A DNA stretch of 64,000 nt from positions 1 through 64,000 of the forward strand of contig JAODUP010001178.1 of NCBI GenBank assembly GCA_025642065.1, in the 5' to 3' direction. The notes under the pieces were generated by a model. That model was not told the origin of the DNA. It saw only the letters and a program-made list of their open reading frames with translations, and did not search any database. Shown piece after piece: positions 50,267 through 63,079 of the stretch; within the stretch, counting starts at the first letter, position 1, and every line of letters starts with the position of its first letter. The DNA comes from Paralvinella palmiformis. Taxonomy: Eukaryota > Annelida > Polychaeta > Terebellida > Alvinellidae. The translations under genes were made by a program, and so were the position numbers.

Positions 50267-52442
50267 CAATCGACAGAAAACAAAAAATCGATCAATCAAT
50301 CGTCCATCTAACTATCAATTAATTTGCTCACTCGTTGACTCATAATTAATCTATGAATTCACTTATTGACAAACTCACTCAATTAGATAATGTATCACCT
50401 TACCCGAAATATTTATAACTTCGCAACAAGCGTGCACGTGTCGATAGGTGTTTGTGTATGTGTTTAAATGTATACATATGTGGAAGTAACTACACCAGCT
50501 AAACGTAAGATAAAAAATCCTTTTGAATGTTTAATATGTAAGTTATGTTTTATTAATGATATGATGTATGTCATCAAATTATAATTGACAAGGAAAGAAA
50601 CGTCAATTAAATTCAAAATAGACCATGAAAGATGACGAATTAAAAGGTAGGAATTAATTAATCATGTTGTGATGTTAGATCACTTTAACATTTTGATAGT
50701 TGTGAATTATTAGTGACATAAGTTTTTGAATGTCACAATTATGACAATAATGTCTGTCACGTATAATAATTATTCTAGTAATGACAGATTTATCTGAAAT
50801 AAATATGATATTTATATGTTGCTAACTGTAATCAAACTATGTTCAATAGATTTAACTAGGTGTATCGGTATGGAAGGTGGTTTGTTGCTGTTATATACTA
50901 TCCATATAGCTGACCTAGACTTCCTGGCCAGTTAGTATTATAATATGCAGCTCGAATTCTAAAGATTAGTTACAATTATAAGAATTGGTTACATGTTGTT
51001 ATTGTTATCGTAACTAGAGTGTACTTACTAAAACGTTGATGTCTTACAAATTAAAAGATTACAATGTGCTACATAAAACGATATTTCTTTTAGATTGCTA
51101 TCAGCTTAGTTTTCACACTGACAAAGGGTTACCTAAGATTATATCTTGAAGAAAAGAAATTCATGTAAAATCATATTTCTAAGAAAAGAATATCAGACGA
51201 GAATTTAAAAAAAAAACAATTTGAACATATTTTCATCATGTCAACATCTAAATCAATAGATTCCTATATTTTTCTATATTTAAAAGTGTATACTTATTTC
51301 AACTACTCCATCAGTCATTTTCTGCTTTATTTAAACTGAAGAAGAAAGAAAAATTCAATATATCAAATTGTTCTTATGTGGCTTAATATATGACCTGAAC
51401 TTTATCCATAATACCTGACCTAAATTTGCATTTCATTATATAACAATTACGCTATGGATGTCATCTCATCAAAAAGAGCTATTTAATAAATTGCCTATTT
51501 TAATATTTCGCAGACGATTTAGTTATTTTATAGACCACAGTTATATATGACGAGAGAAGGAAACATTATTTGTTCCTCCTTCCTCTATTTTCGTAAGAGG
51601 TTTTTAACTCCTTAAAAGGTTTTTGATTTCAGAAAGGTGATAAACTCGTGAAGCATGATCCCAAAAATATGCTGTCTGATTCGTCAGCTCTTTATTAAAG
51701 TTAGGAATGTGTTACAATGTTACCCTTGGTTTATGCGGTTTGGAATTTTGCTGACCAATGCTGGGTGTATTATGATCAGTTCTAAATGGACTATGCCTAC
51801 TTGATGGCGTTAGGCGTCGTAAATAATCAACAGATTACATCTTAGCAGTTTGAGAATAATCACATCCACTATAGGAAGGTCTACTTACGATACGTCCCTA
51901 TTGTTACCGACTGCTTTGACTACTGATACCTATCGATCCTTGTAGAACATTAATTTTCATTTCGTGTCATGAACATACCAAAGAGCGTGGCCTGTTTATG
52001 GCGAGTTATACTAATAAGATAGAAGTTTAATAAGTTCACAAAAGTTTTTTATTTCATTTAGGTGACGATAGACGATATCATGGGATCAATTAAACCTTTG
52101 TACAATATAATTCCTGAAGGATATCCCCGTCTCTTTCTCCTCAAAAGTAAGCAGGTTATTATTGTCATATAACTTAAATTAGTTCTTAATATAACTATTA
52201 TTTGTATGGTTCCCATTTGAATTTCATATATTTAGTTCACGGCTTAACAAACGTGATTTAATGACATGAAGATAAACGTAAGATTTTGTCATAAGTGGCA
52301 ACAACAGTTATAATAGTAACACTTAAAATTGAAGATGATTTGTATATATCCCAAAGTCTATAAAAATATTATATCTTAAATATATCCAAGTATATAAATG
52401 CTATATTAAAAAGCACAAACCTAATATTGAAACCCTGTTGTG
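50267..52442. other. Unassigned spacer
   Basis: About 2.2 kb of AT-rich DNA with no recognised gene, tRNA, repeat pair or long simple repeat. Confidence 0.4.
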
Positions 52443-52663
52443 GCAATGACATGCCGATGGCGCCTCCGTGGTCAAGCGGTATCGTGTTGAACCACAAATC
52501 ACAACCACAAGTGTCCGAATCTCGGCGTGGGTATATCTGAAATTGTTTCATCTTTGACTTCGCTTCAGTATCTTCGGAGGTCGCTCGGCCCATTTAGCCT
52601 ACCATATGCACAAAAGTGGCCATAAAACATATAATCATAATCAACAGCAATGACATATCGATG
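52443..52663 (+). mobile_element. SINE-1 copy 3, full length, with target-site duplication
   Basis: The body is 52460-52646. Head: 'gcgcctccgtggtcaagcgg' and 'gtgtccgaatctcgg'. Body: 'ggtcgctcggcccatttagc'. Tail: 'ggccataaaacatataatc', ending in ATC/AATC units. The flanks gcaatgacatgccgatg (52443-52459) and gcaatgacatatcgatg (52647-52663) match at 15 of 17 positions. Confidence 0.9.
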
Positions 52664-52763
52664 AAAGTATTCCCGATATTAAACACCAATAGAAACAATT
52701 AACGAAGATTCATCAATTTACTAAACTTTCTTATATTTATTTATTCCATATTGTTTTAAAGAC

Positions 52764-53060
52764 TGTTGTTGTTGTTGTTGTTCTTATTATTATTATTATT
52801 ATTATTATTATTAGCAGCAGCAACAACAGCAGGAGTAATAATGCCTATCACAAGTCCCCACCATCACCACAACAACCCTCTATCACTATAAAAAAACAGA
52901 ATCACCGTCATCAGTATTTCTACCATCACCGTCACAATTATCATCATCATCACTAAAAATACAATCACCTTCATTATTATGTCTATTACTATTAATGCCA
53001 GCCCCATACCCCCCTCCCCGGATCATTACTATCATTACAATCATATACACCACCATTTCT
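52764..53060 (+). repeat. (TTG)n, (ATT)n and degenerate CAC/CAT triplets
   Basis: TTG then ATT units at 52764-52815, then triplet-rich DNA with many CAC, CAT and ATC units. Confidence 0.7.
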
Positions 53061-53545
53061 CTCACCAACTTTACCATCCAGTAATATATACGTTATTCTT
53101 GCTTAGCCATATAATACGTTCTGTACAGACCTCCACTGGTTACATATACATAGGTCGTCTTAAGCGGCGTGTATGTGTTTGTGTGTGTTTTTCTATTTCC
53201 CCAGATAGTTATATATGTGTATTTCTACCTAAATGTGTTGGTGACTGAAAGACATTAAGTAGCCTTTTGTCAACAGTAAATAATAGGAAGTAAAGCGTTC
53301 ATCTGTCTACTGTATATTTTAAAGTTAGTAAATGCGTCCAACAATTATCACTGTCACAGCAACGGAGAAAGCCAGAGTTTGTGTATTAACTAGGAGAATA
53401 GACGAGTGAATGAGGAAGTGAGTCAGTGCTAAAATTAGTTAGCATATACATTCTTTGAAACTGGATAAAGAGTTGAATAAGCTTAAGCCGGTCGTTGCTA
53501 TGGGGTTGAGTCGTGTTGTATCTATGCTACGAGTATTGATCCGAA

Positions 53546-53548
<3 letters not shown>
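53061..53548. other. Unassigned spacer
   Basis: A weak GAGT-like run lies near 53405-53432. Nothing else recognised. Confidence 0.4.

Positions 53549-53602
<54 letters not shown>
53549..53602 (+). repeat. (AT)n microsatellite
   Basis: About 27 AT units. Confidence 0.95.
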
Positions 53603-53606
<4 letters not shown>

Positions 53607-53699
53607 TTGAATTGTGTATGTATCCGATTAATTTGAATTTTGCTGCATCAATTAATAAATAATAAATACATGAGTTGATTACTCTGGTTGTTTTTGCGA

Positions 53700-54086
<387 letters not shown>

Positions 54087-54189
54087 TATAAAGAGACAAA
54101 GATGAGAGATAGATGGTGGGGGAAAGAAGCACCGAGAGAAAAATTCAGTATAAAAGATGTCTTAATTTCATAACATATGTTACTTCTCC

Positions 54190-54670
54190 AATGACAGATT
54201 GCATAATAATTCACTTCTAATCATTAACGCAGCCTTGAATTCAATAAGTGGCTTGGTGACACATCATCGGTTAAAATGACGCTCTATTGATCAATATTGA
54301 TTGGCCACAAGTCGTAGAGACAGGGATTAATAAGTAGTTCGGTGAATGGTCCTTCGTTCATGGGACTGACTGATTGGGTCATGTGGCAGATGGAATGAAT
54401 CAACTTGAAGGTAGTAGGATGGCTGAACGATGGAAGACTAGGTAGATGGCTACTGTTAGCCCCGTGGCAGCGAAGAGAGGGGGTAGTTAAGGGAAAGTAT
54501 ACATCACTGCTGTGCTCTAGGTCAATTGATCATGATTCTTAATGAGCTTTAGAAATGTCCCTGAAAATGTCGGAAGAAAGATTCCACGAACGCTGAAACC
54601 ATTTCCATTTGTCATATTATGCTGCTTACATCGAGTCCATCTAAAACAAATATTTCCCAAAAACAATCCT
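54190..54670 (+). repeat. RepA copy 4 (front part)
   Basis: Aligns with RepA copies 1-3 from the 'tgcataataattcac' area to 'gaaaccatttccatttgtcat' (54596), including 'agtaggatggctgaacgatgg' and 'cttaatgagctttagaaatgtcc'. It stops before the tRNA-like block. Confidence 0.7.
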
Positions 54671-55180
54671 CATGTTGAATTGAGTTCAGTTGTTTAGATT
54701 TGGATACATTACCCAGTTATTTAATTGATAAGCTAGGATGTTCATCATATATCAGTACCAGTAATTCGATTTGTGTACCTAGAAGCTTAACATATCATCG
54801 ACTGTATGTATGAATTAAAATACTGATTGATAACTTTTGATAGAAAAATATTTAACAGTAAGATGGTTACGAGGGAAAATGGACGAATGAGAAAAATAAT
54901 ACATATACCAAGCTGATGTAAACGATAATCTGTTTACATGACAACAGCAGAAAAGGGCTAAATTTACCTCTTATTTTTAGAGCATTTTAGTAATCACATA
55001 AACCAAGAATTATATGATTACCATGCCAGGTTATAAACATGTAACTCAATGTCGCGGTTTCTAATTCTAGTACAAGATAAATAATTGTATTTGTGATTTC
55101 TTCCAGTCCATTATGCTGCACATATAGAAGAATAGAGGTAATTAACATTGTGCTTAATGCCTTATGTCCAGCAAGAAAAT
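54671..55180. other. Unassigned spacer
   Basis: Nothing recognised. Confidence 0.4.
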
Positions 55181-55353
55181 GGCGTCTCCGTGTTCTAATT
55201 GGTAGCGCGTTAGACCATATATCACTACCATTTAAGATCGAATTTCGGCGTTGGCATATATGTAAAGAATGTTTCTTCTGTGAGTTCCTTTCATTACCTT
55301 TGTAGGTCGATCGGCCCATTTTATCTACCATGTGCACAAAGGTGGCCATAAAA
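55181..55353 (+). mobile_element. SINE-1 copy 4, older
   Basis: Head 'ggcgtctccgtgttctaattgg' and 'agatcgaatttcggcg', body 'gtaggtcgatcggcccatttta', tail 'gcacaaaggtggccataaaa'. It is more diverged than copies 2 and 3. Possible duplication 'aagaaa' on both sides is too short to trust. Confidence 0.8.
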
Positions 55354-55464
55354 GAAAGGGAAAAGGTTAAATATCGCTGTTAGAACCCCAAAAGATAAGA
55401 AATAAGGGTTTAAAGACATGTTTGTGTTCATGTGTTTGTCCTTTTAATAAATAGGATATGTCCT

Positions 55465-55465
<1 letters not shown>

Positions 55466-55523
<58 letters not shown>

Positions 55524-55557
55524 TCTATTTCTCTCTCTCTCTCTCTCTCTCCCCCCC

Positions 55558-55608
<51 letters not shown>
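55466..55608 (+). repeat. (TC)n then (AT)n compound microsatellite
   Basis: TC-rich to 55575 with a C-run near 55551, then (AT)n to 55608. Confidence 0.95.
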
Positions 55609-55610
<2 letters not shown>

Positions 55611-55739
55611 CACTTCTCTGGATGATACATGAAGTAGTTTTACTCATTTGGGCTACATTACACCCAAACATTGCCATTAACATGGAACATTTTATTTTTG
55701 TGATTGGATCACAGCCGAGTAACGACTTGGTTGATTTAC

Positions 55740-56083
55740 ATATTAATAAAATCTTCATTAACTGCATCAGTTAATAGGTATTCAGTATTTCGATATTTCC
55801 TGTAACAATTATTATATAACAATTATTCCTTGTTTTCGTTTTATCATACCATTATTGTTAATTCTTGCAGGTAAAGGTGAATGAAGTTGTCTATCTAATA
55901 GACATCAAACATTTATTGTTCAATAAGACATCTTTGTTGTGGAGAGTTTGAGGTCAGAACATCAGTCGGCGGCTATTATATCCCGTTATACTCAATGACC
56001 ATCTCCGGCCTGCGATGACTAAGGAAATGAGTGAGTGAGTGAGTGAGCGAGTGATTGAGGAAAGAACAACATATACACACACA

Positions 56084-56124
<41 letters not shown>

Positions 56125-56290
56125 TGTGTGTGTGTGTGTGTATGCGTTTGTGTGTGTGTGTATGTGCATTTGTGTTTATGTGTGTGTGATGAGTTAGTGA
56201 ATGAGCTAATGAGTGTGTGATTAGAGAATGAGGGAGAGATATATGAAGTTGATTTGTGAGTGCGAGACTGTGTGAGGGACGGTGAGACAT
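55740..56290 (+). repeat. Low-copy repeat shared with 62380-62660
   Basis: The pieces 'gaccatctccggcctgcgatgac' (55994) with a GAGT run, and 'gttagtgaatgagc' with 'gtgagtgcgagactgtgtgagg', resemble 62485-62510 and 62560-62650. A (CA)n/(TA)n/(TG)n block at 56072-56190 sits between them. Confidence 0.45.
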
Positions 56291-56339
56291 TACATATGTC
56301 TCAGCAAGAAAAGTTGCCACTCTGGATTCAGTCCCCTGA

Positions 56340-56600
<261 letters not shown>

Positions 56601-56604
<4 letters not shown>

Positions 56605-56804
56605 TTTAACGACTTAAACAATTCATTTGGTTATTTGCTCTCTACGATTTAGCCATTGAAGATTTTAAGTGGTTCTTGCCTCGAATTATTACAAAATCAA
56701 AGACGTGATACGTACTTCAAGTAAACATTTCATAACTACATAATGCGGTATTCAAAGAAATGTATCTGCAATATGTTAGACTATAATAATTATATTATCT
56801 GTCA
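56601..56804. other. Unassigned spacer
   Basis: Nothing recognised. Confidence 0.4.
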
Positions 56805-56990
56805 CAATGATACATAATGATGATGGTAGGCTAAATGGGCCGAGCCACTTCCAAAGGTAATGAGACGAAGTGAAAGACGAAACAATCTTCAGATATCCCC
56901 ACGCCGGGATTCGAACACGAGTGATAGTGATCTGTGGTCCAGCACGCTACCGCTAGATCACGGAGGCGCCCCTCAATGACACATAAAGAT
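56805..56990 (-). mobile_element. SINE-1 copy 5 with target-site duplication, short tail
   Basis: The body is 56822-56973 on the minus strand: 'ggggcgcctccgtgatctagcgg' type head with 'gtgttcgaatcccgg' (near-perfect B box) and 'tggctcggcccatttagcctacc'. The last 30 or so bases of the family tail are missing. The flanks caatgatacataatgat (56805-56821) and caatgacacataaagat (56974-56990) match at 15 of 17 positions. Confidence 0.88.
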
Positions 56991-57291
56991 AATCCGTTAT
57001 TAGTTACTTTAATTCGTTTATCGTATTCAAAAGCTGAAATTGAACTGGAACTATTTCAAATATGTTAAATCTATGTACCATTACTGGGTATTGCTCCCCA
57101 GTTTTTTATGCCTTGTTTATGCGTTTTGATACATTTATTATCAATACACATTTATTTATAATTTACGATTAGGATTTCTGTGTTCTTTTAAAATGCGTTT
57201 ATAGAAATTTGTTAATAGAAGTACACATACGCGCGCACGCACAGACACGCTCACACACGCACGCACACAGACAAACAAAACTTTCAACTGT
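56991..57291. other. Unassigned spacer
   Basis: A CA/CG-rich run at 57226-57275 precedes the RepF copy. Otherwise nothing recognised. Confidence 0.4.
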
Positions 57292-57885
57292 GTGTGTGTG
57301 TTTTAGGAAACATGTATATGAGAGCACTGGCTCAGAACATTAAAACCTTTGCATCCTTTAAAACATATACCCCCATTAATCTATACATAATTAAAGCAAA
57401 AAATCAGTTGAAAGATTGATCTAAGCTCCATTTTGGGGTGTAAGTTATTCCTTTTATGGGTTCTCGGCGCGCCAATCAACATAAACGTTTCAGTTGAGTA
57501 CACAACAAAATTATGTCATGTACATTAACGGCGTCACGAAGTGGCTACCCGACCAGGATGAATATTTGTGCCTTTTGTGAGCTCTCCCGCGCTAAATAAC
57601 ACAACAGTTTCAGTTGAACACATGCTAACGTTGAACCGTGTACACAACCTATATGTGTGGAAGCAGGAAAGTGATCTAGCTAACAGCAAACAAAGTAGCA
57701 ATACTGTACAGTGGGTTTTTACTGGACTATAACGAAATAGCGTCTCAATCCTGAGTAAATACTATGATTTACTCAAACCTAACAGCTAATCCTCATATGA
57801 TTTCTTTCACAATTTACTGAACGTTCACCCATGCCTAATTTAGCGTCCTAAGCATATGCAGTTAGATGTGGTGGGATCTAAATTA
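57292..57885 (-). mobile_element. RepF copy 4, long form, reverse
   Basis: The right part (57885-57650 read inward) matches 3583-3800. The left part (57292-57430) matches the family end after a short (TG)n. The middle holds two similar blocks: 'gctctcccgcgctaaataacacaac' with 'gttgaacacatg' near 57590, and 'tctcggcgcgccaatcaacataaacg' with 'gttgagtacac' near 57465. This is an internal direct duplication of about 110 bases. This copy and the one at 3583 show that both segments belong to one element. Confidence 0.6.
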
Positions 57886-57887
57886 TA

Positions 57888-57889
<2 letters not shown>

Positions 57890-57935
<46 letters not shown>
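57890..57935 (+). repeat. (TA)n microsatellite
   Basis: About 22 TA units between RepF copy 4 and the LINE relic. Confidence 0.95.
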
Positions 57936-57940
<5 letters not shown>

Positions 57941-57979
57941 CTAAGAACTATGTGAAGTAAACAATTAAACTCTAATCTG

Positions 57980-59704
57980 GTGAACTCCTGGCGGACATGT
58001 TCAGCAATTATTTCATGAGGAAGACAACCATCATCAGGAATAAGATCATTTCGGATACTCTAAATGTTACCTTCAATATTTCCATGGATGCAGATATTAT
58101 GTTTAATGGAAATATGTTGGAAAGGTCTTGACCAGCTTCTGAGGTTGAGGTCAAGGACATAACGATCAAGTCTCCGAACAAGTCACGTGACACCCTCCTG
58201 GCTTTCGAAGAAACGCGTGGATCAATTTCTACCACTGATGACAGTCATTGTCAATAGGTCAATGGATGAGACAGTAATGCCGTTGCTTTTGAAACGAGCC
58301 ACCATAACCCCGCTGCTTAAGAGATCTAGGTGGGATAAGGAAGAGATAACAAAAATCATCGTCACTTTTCTAATCTTCTTTTCATCTTTAAACGTATTGA
58401 AAATGTATAGAAGAACACTTAGAGTACAATGATCTCAATGATATTTACCAGTCTGCTTATCGTAGAGGTCATTCAACAGAAACTGCTCGCTTGAAAGTGC
58501 ACAGTGGCATTGCTGAGGCTCTCGATGAAGGATCAATGACTGCATTAATTATGCTTGATTTATCTGCCGCCTTTGACTTAGTCGATTATCCAATTCTACT
58601 AAAGCGTTTAGAATTCTCCTTTTGAATTAAAGAAAGGGCTTTAACTTGGGTAAAGTCGAACCTCGCCGACAGAACTCAGTGTGCTTCAGTGACTGATAAA
58701 ACATGACCAGATAGGTCGTCTTTTTGGTGTACCACAGGGATCCGTTTTACTATATGAATTATTAAACGGCATAGTATTAAATTGTTATGCCAATGATACA
58801 TAAGTGTACATGACTTTAAAGCCATGCGATAATTGGGATGATATTTCATCTTTAATTGATGCTTGTATTGCAGACATAAGTACTTGGATGAACAGCAACA
58901 TGCTGAAATTGAATAAGGACAAGACATAATTCATTGTTTTCTCATCCAAGCAACACGTAAAGAAAACTGAGAATCTTCGCATTAAGGTAGGATCCAGCTA
59001 TATAAATTCTTCTACTTCTGTAAGAAATCTAGGGCTTATATTAGATATTAGGAATGGAGAAGCAGGTGAATTATATATGTTAAATCCTGTTATTATTAAA
59101 CAAGAAATATAGGATGTATACGTAAGTACATTAATTATGAGACATACACAACTTTAGTCGAAGCCCTTATTATTTTCCAACTGGACTATGGTAATGCATT
59201 GTTATATAATATCCCCTATCTCTGATAAACCGCCTACAGCGAGTGCAGAACTAAGCTGATCATTTGCTGACACTAACTCAAACACCTAACACCAGTTTTG
59301 TTCCAGCGGCACTGGCATCCTATACGTTTCAGATCACTGTTTCATACATTCAATGTATTGTGTGGAACAGTACCGCCGTGTTTAATAGATCTGATAGAAA
59401 AATATATACCAGTGAGAATGCTCCGATCTGAGTCCTATTTACTTTTGAGGATAAAAAAAGAGTCACACAGCAAGGAAGGAGAGAAATCCTTCCGAGCATC
59501 AGCTCCTAGGCTGTGGAACGAATTGCCAAACCACATTAAATTCGCAGCAGGTAAAGCCAGATTTTTCTAATGTTCTTAAAACCCATTTATTTAAATTGGA
59601 GTATTTAGAATTTTAAGCCAGTTTATTATGTATGAAATGTATTTTAGCTTTGTGAGCTATATGAGCAATTAAAGTTGAATATGGCGCTATATAAAATACC
59701 ATCA

Positions 59705-59710
<6 letters not shown>
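57980..59710 (+). pseudogene. LINE reverse transcriptase relic, longest in the window
   Basis: CR1/L2-group non-LTR reverse transcriptase, dead. In order: 'LADMFSNYF' (57990) from the linker before the enzyme; LLKRATITPLLKR (58290); YQSAYRRGHSTETARLKV (58448); 'GSMTALIMLDLSAAFDLVDY' (58530), with the first catalytic aspartate; 'FGVPQGSVLL' (58720) with its reading frame shifted; YANDT at about 58790, where the catalytic YADD has become YAND; 'CIADISTWMNSNMLKLNKDKT' (58865); 'SVRNLGLILDI' (59020); and SFRASAPRLWNELPNHIKF (59490). The 3' end 'tggcgctatataaaatacc' plus ATT units (59680-59710) is the typical end of this group. The 5' endonuclease domain is absent. Confidence 0.9.

Positions 59711-59755
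<45 letters not shown>
59710..59755 (+). repeat. (TA)n microsatellite
   Basis: About 22 TA units, apparently grown from the LINE tail. Confidence 0.95.
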
Positions 59756-59756
<1 letters not shown>

Positions 59757-59979
59757 GTTTTAAGATTCCACTTGCTGCTACCAGGATCCTCGTCTTCTTG
59801 GATGTCCCGCGGTTTGCGAAGCGGATTAATCTGGACTATAGACGTGCCCCGAATGTTAACAGGTTTCGCCACGGCGACATCCGGGGGAAACACATGACAA
59901 GAGAGCTTATTGACCGTTTGACATTTAATTTCCGGAACTAATATTTCACAGTCTGTAGCTGATATGTACACTGCAAACC

Positions 59980-59985
<6 letters not shown>
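59745..59985 (-). repeat. RepB block 1, inverted fragment
   Basis: Reverse complement of 45240-45460. Over 177 aligned bases I count 39 differences (78% identity). Both frames are open and share 'KHMTREL' and 'LTFNF', but protein identity (37 of 59) is no higher than expected from neutral decay. It is followed by 'gctgatatgtacactgcaaacc', which also matches the end of copy 2. Confidence 0.8.
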
Positions 59986-60036
<51 letters not shown>

Positions 60037-60040
60037 GTTA
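59984..60040 (+). repeat. (AAT)n then (ATT)n
   Basis: Triplet run that reverses to ATT at the end, forming a small palindrome. Confidence 0.95.
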
Positions 60041-61159
60041 AATTATTTTTCTTATGAAAATATCATGTTTTTGAGAGATTTATATTTAATCTCATGATTT
60101 GTGGACAGCAAACATTCCAATTTCTCATTAGATTAAGTTCCAGTAGGCCAAAAAGAAGGTCACTCGATTTATCATATCAAACCTAAAGATTAAATGTTCA
60201 TTAAGCGGATTCCCTTCTTTACTGTTGTCTTTTGATTATTACTTATATAAGGTCATTTCTTTCTAATCATAGATTACCCTTATATTGGCATGTATCCTGA
60301 ATAACTCAACGAATAAGTACTCCGTATAGCCAATGTGAGTCCAAATCCAGATGAAGTGTAGACGTTTGCATTTTTCTATGGTTTTTGTTTGTTTTGATAA
60401 TCTATGTCGTACTGACATGCAGAAGCTGGGTATTTTTGCCAGAAAATATATATGCCACTGGATGGTACAGCAACAAATCTTGGCATGCGTATATCGTGCA
60501 GGAGCATAACGGTTTCTAATTAGTTAGTCATTTTTAATAGAGTGTATAGCCTTCTATGTTATTATTGACGTACTTCACGCTTCGTGTTTCTCGACAATTT
60601 ATGCTGACATCGGCTGTAATTTGTAGTAATTTATATTAACACTATTAACTGCTCCTACTGATATACAGGTAGGCGATTTATTGATATTATTATGGCTAGA
60701 GAAACTGGTTCAGAATATGATAAGATAATTCCTTCCATCGTTTCATTATGCCATCCCCTCATTGATCTAATAAGGAATAAAAGAAGGAGACAATGCGAGT
60801 GGTAAACAGTGATCTGACAAATCAAACAAATTTTAAGCTTGTTATGCAACTGAAATAAATGATAAAAGATGACTAACAAAAGACATTCATCGTATCTCGT
60901 TTTGCCAAATGAAGAAACCGTTTATTTTACTCTAAATATAATAATAATGTGCTTCATTCAAAATCACGAATTTATGACGTTATTGCAGTTTATCACTGAA
61001 ATAATCACTGAAACTGCTGGATGTATGCCCGGGTATCAATTTACGTGCGTCCGTGTAGATGTATGTGCGTGCGTCAGAGTACGTGCCTGCGTGTACGTTT
61101 GTGCTGTTTGAAAAGGCCTGACACAGGCCAACTCAAATACAAATTACTCTCGTTCTTTC
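60041..61159. other. Unassigned spacer
   Basis: About 1.1 kb without recognised gene or repeat partner. Frames at 60655-60879 (minus) and 60869-61111 (plus) have no known motif. Confidence 0.4.
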
Positions 61160-61273
61160 TTTGTATCCATCTATCCACCCATCTATCTATCTGTCTGTCT
61201 ATCTATCTCTCTATCTCTCTATCTATCTATATATCTATCTATGTATCTACCCTTCTCTCTATCTATCTATCTA

Positions 61274-61331
<58 letters not shown>

Positions 61332-61377
61332 ACTATATATCTATCTATTTATCTACCCTTCTCTCTATCTATCTATC

Positions 61378-61408
<31 letters not shown>

Positions 61409-61409
61409 G

Positions 61410-61449
<40 letters not shown>

Positions 61450-61515
61450 ACTATCTATCTATCTATTTATCTACCCTTCTCTCTATCTATCTATCTATCT
61501 ATATATCTATCTCGG
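61160..61515 (+). repeat. (CTAT)n array with higher-order structure
   Basis: CTAT units are interrupted by 'ctacccttctct' three times (about 61248, 61354 and 61470), giving a higher-order period of roughly 105-115 bases. Confidence 0.95.
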
Positions 61516-61696
61516 ACTCTCTATCAAAAACACAGCATAATGGAACAAAGATGGAGAGTAACTGGGTATTAATCTCCTAATAGATGACAGTCTGTTGATG
61601 GCCTGCATACGCATTATAATTAGTTTACTATTTCCTAAGCAAGATTTGACAAACATTAGATAGCATTAAAGTATATTGGTATGTTGCCTTGATTAC
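61516..61696. other. Short spacer between arrays
   Basis: Nothing recognised. Confidence 0.4.
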
Positions 61697-62356
61697 CTCA
61701 CTCACTCACTCACTCACTCACTCACTCACTCACTCACTCACTCACTCACTCACTCACTCACTCACTCACTCACTCACTCACTCACTCACTCACTCACTCA
61801 CTCACTCACTCACTCACTCACTCACTCACTCACTCACTCACTCACTCACTCACTCACTCACTCACTCCACTCACTCACTCACTCACTCACTCACTCACTC
61901 ACTCACTCACTCACTCACTCACTCACTCACTCACTCACTCACTCACTCACTCACTCACTCACTCACTCACTCACTCACTCACTCACTCACTCACTCACTC
62001 ACTCACTCACTCACTCTACTCCTCACTCACTCACTCACTCACTCACTCACTCACTCACTCACTCACTCACTCACTCACTCACTCACTCACTCACTCACTC
62101 ACTCACTCACTCACTCACTCACTCACTCCACTCACTCACTCACTCACTCACTTCACTACACTCACTCACTCACTCACTCACTCACTCACTCACTCACTCA
62201 CTCACTCACTCACTCACTCACTCACTCACTCACTCACTCACTCACTCACTCACTCACTCACTCACTCACTCACTCACTCACTCACTCACTCACTCACTCA
62301 CACTCACTCACTCACTCACTCACTCACTCACTCACTCACTCACTCACTCACTCACT
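61697..62356 (+). repeat. (ACTC)n tetranucleotide array, about 160 units
   Basis: Nearly perfect ACTC for 660 bases, with small phase breaks near 61867, 62016, 62128, 62152 and 62301. Open frames with 'THSL' repeats here are tetranucleotide translations. Confidence 0.97.
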
Positions 62357-62700
62357 GATGTTTTATTTTTCAATACACTGATCACTTTTAATACTACTTT
62401 ATTTCCTTTAAGCCATTGTGTAATAGGTTTTCAGTATTCTGATACCAGGACACATCCTGCGGCCACCATATCTGGCAACAATTGATAATCATCTCCAACC
62501 TGGAACGATCCGAGTTAGTGTGTGTGTGTGAGTGATTGAATTAGTGAAGAACACGATATTAAAATATGAAGTGAATTAGCTTGTGGGTGGATGAGTAAAT
62601 TTGTGATCCAGTGGGTGACGAATTGTTTTTGTGAGTGTCAGAATGTGCCTTAAATGTGTGTAAGGTGTGATCTAAGGGGTGATCTTCGTCGATATATCGG
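62357..62700 (+). repeat. Low-copy repeat shared with 55740-56290
   Basis: 'aatcatctccaacctggaacgatcc' (62487) and GAGT/GTGA-rich sequence to 62660 resemble 55994-56050 and 56180-56290. Confidence 0.4.
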
Positions 62701-63079
62701 GGGGGGGGTCATCTACATATTTTATATAAATAACGCTAATACACATATACTCACAATTGAACTCAATTGATGCATCCATATGCATATAATATTAATATGC
62801 AATTTTTAATATAAGAAAAATAATTATGTATGTCGCTATTTGAGGCCAATCTTTGTGTAAATGGCAGACCCAAAGGGCCGAGTTACTTGCAGATGCAATA
62901 AGTTGAAGAGAATGGCGAAACACCCTTTAATGTGCATAGCGCCAAAATACCTCGGTACACAGCGCACTTATACTCTATGTGCATTAGCACGCACTTACAC
63001 GCCCATGCATATACACACATACATATACATAAACACACATAAACACAAAAATATAATATAAATTAAAGAATGTTCTACA
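62701..63079. other. Unassigned spacer
   Basis: A G run (62699-62708) and a CA-rich stretch at 62985-63045. No gene recognised. Confidence 0.4.

Noticed and set aside
61676..62485. 269- and 230-codon frames rich in THSL
   Set aside because: Translation of the (ACTC)n array in different phases, with no start context or homology.
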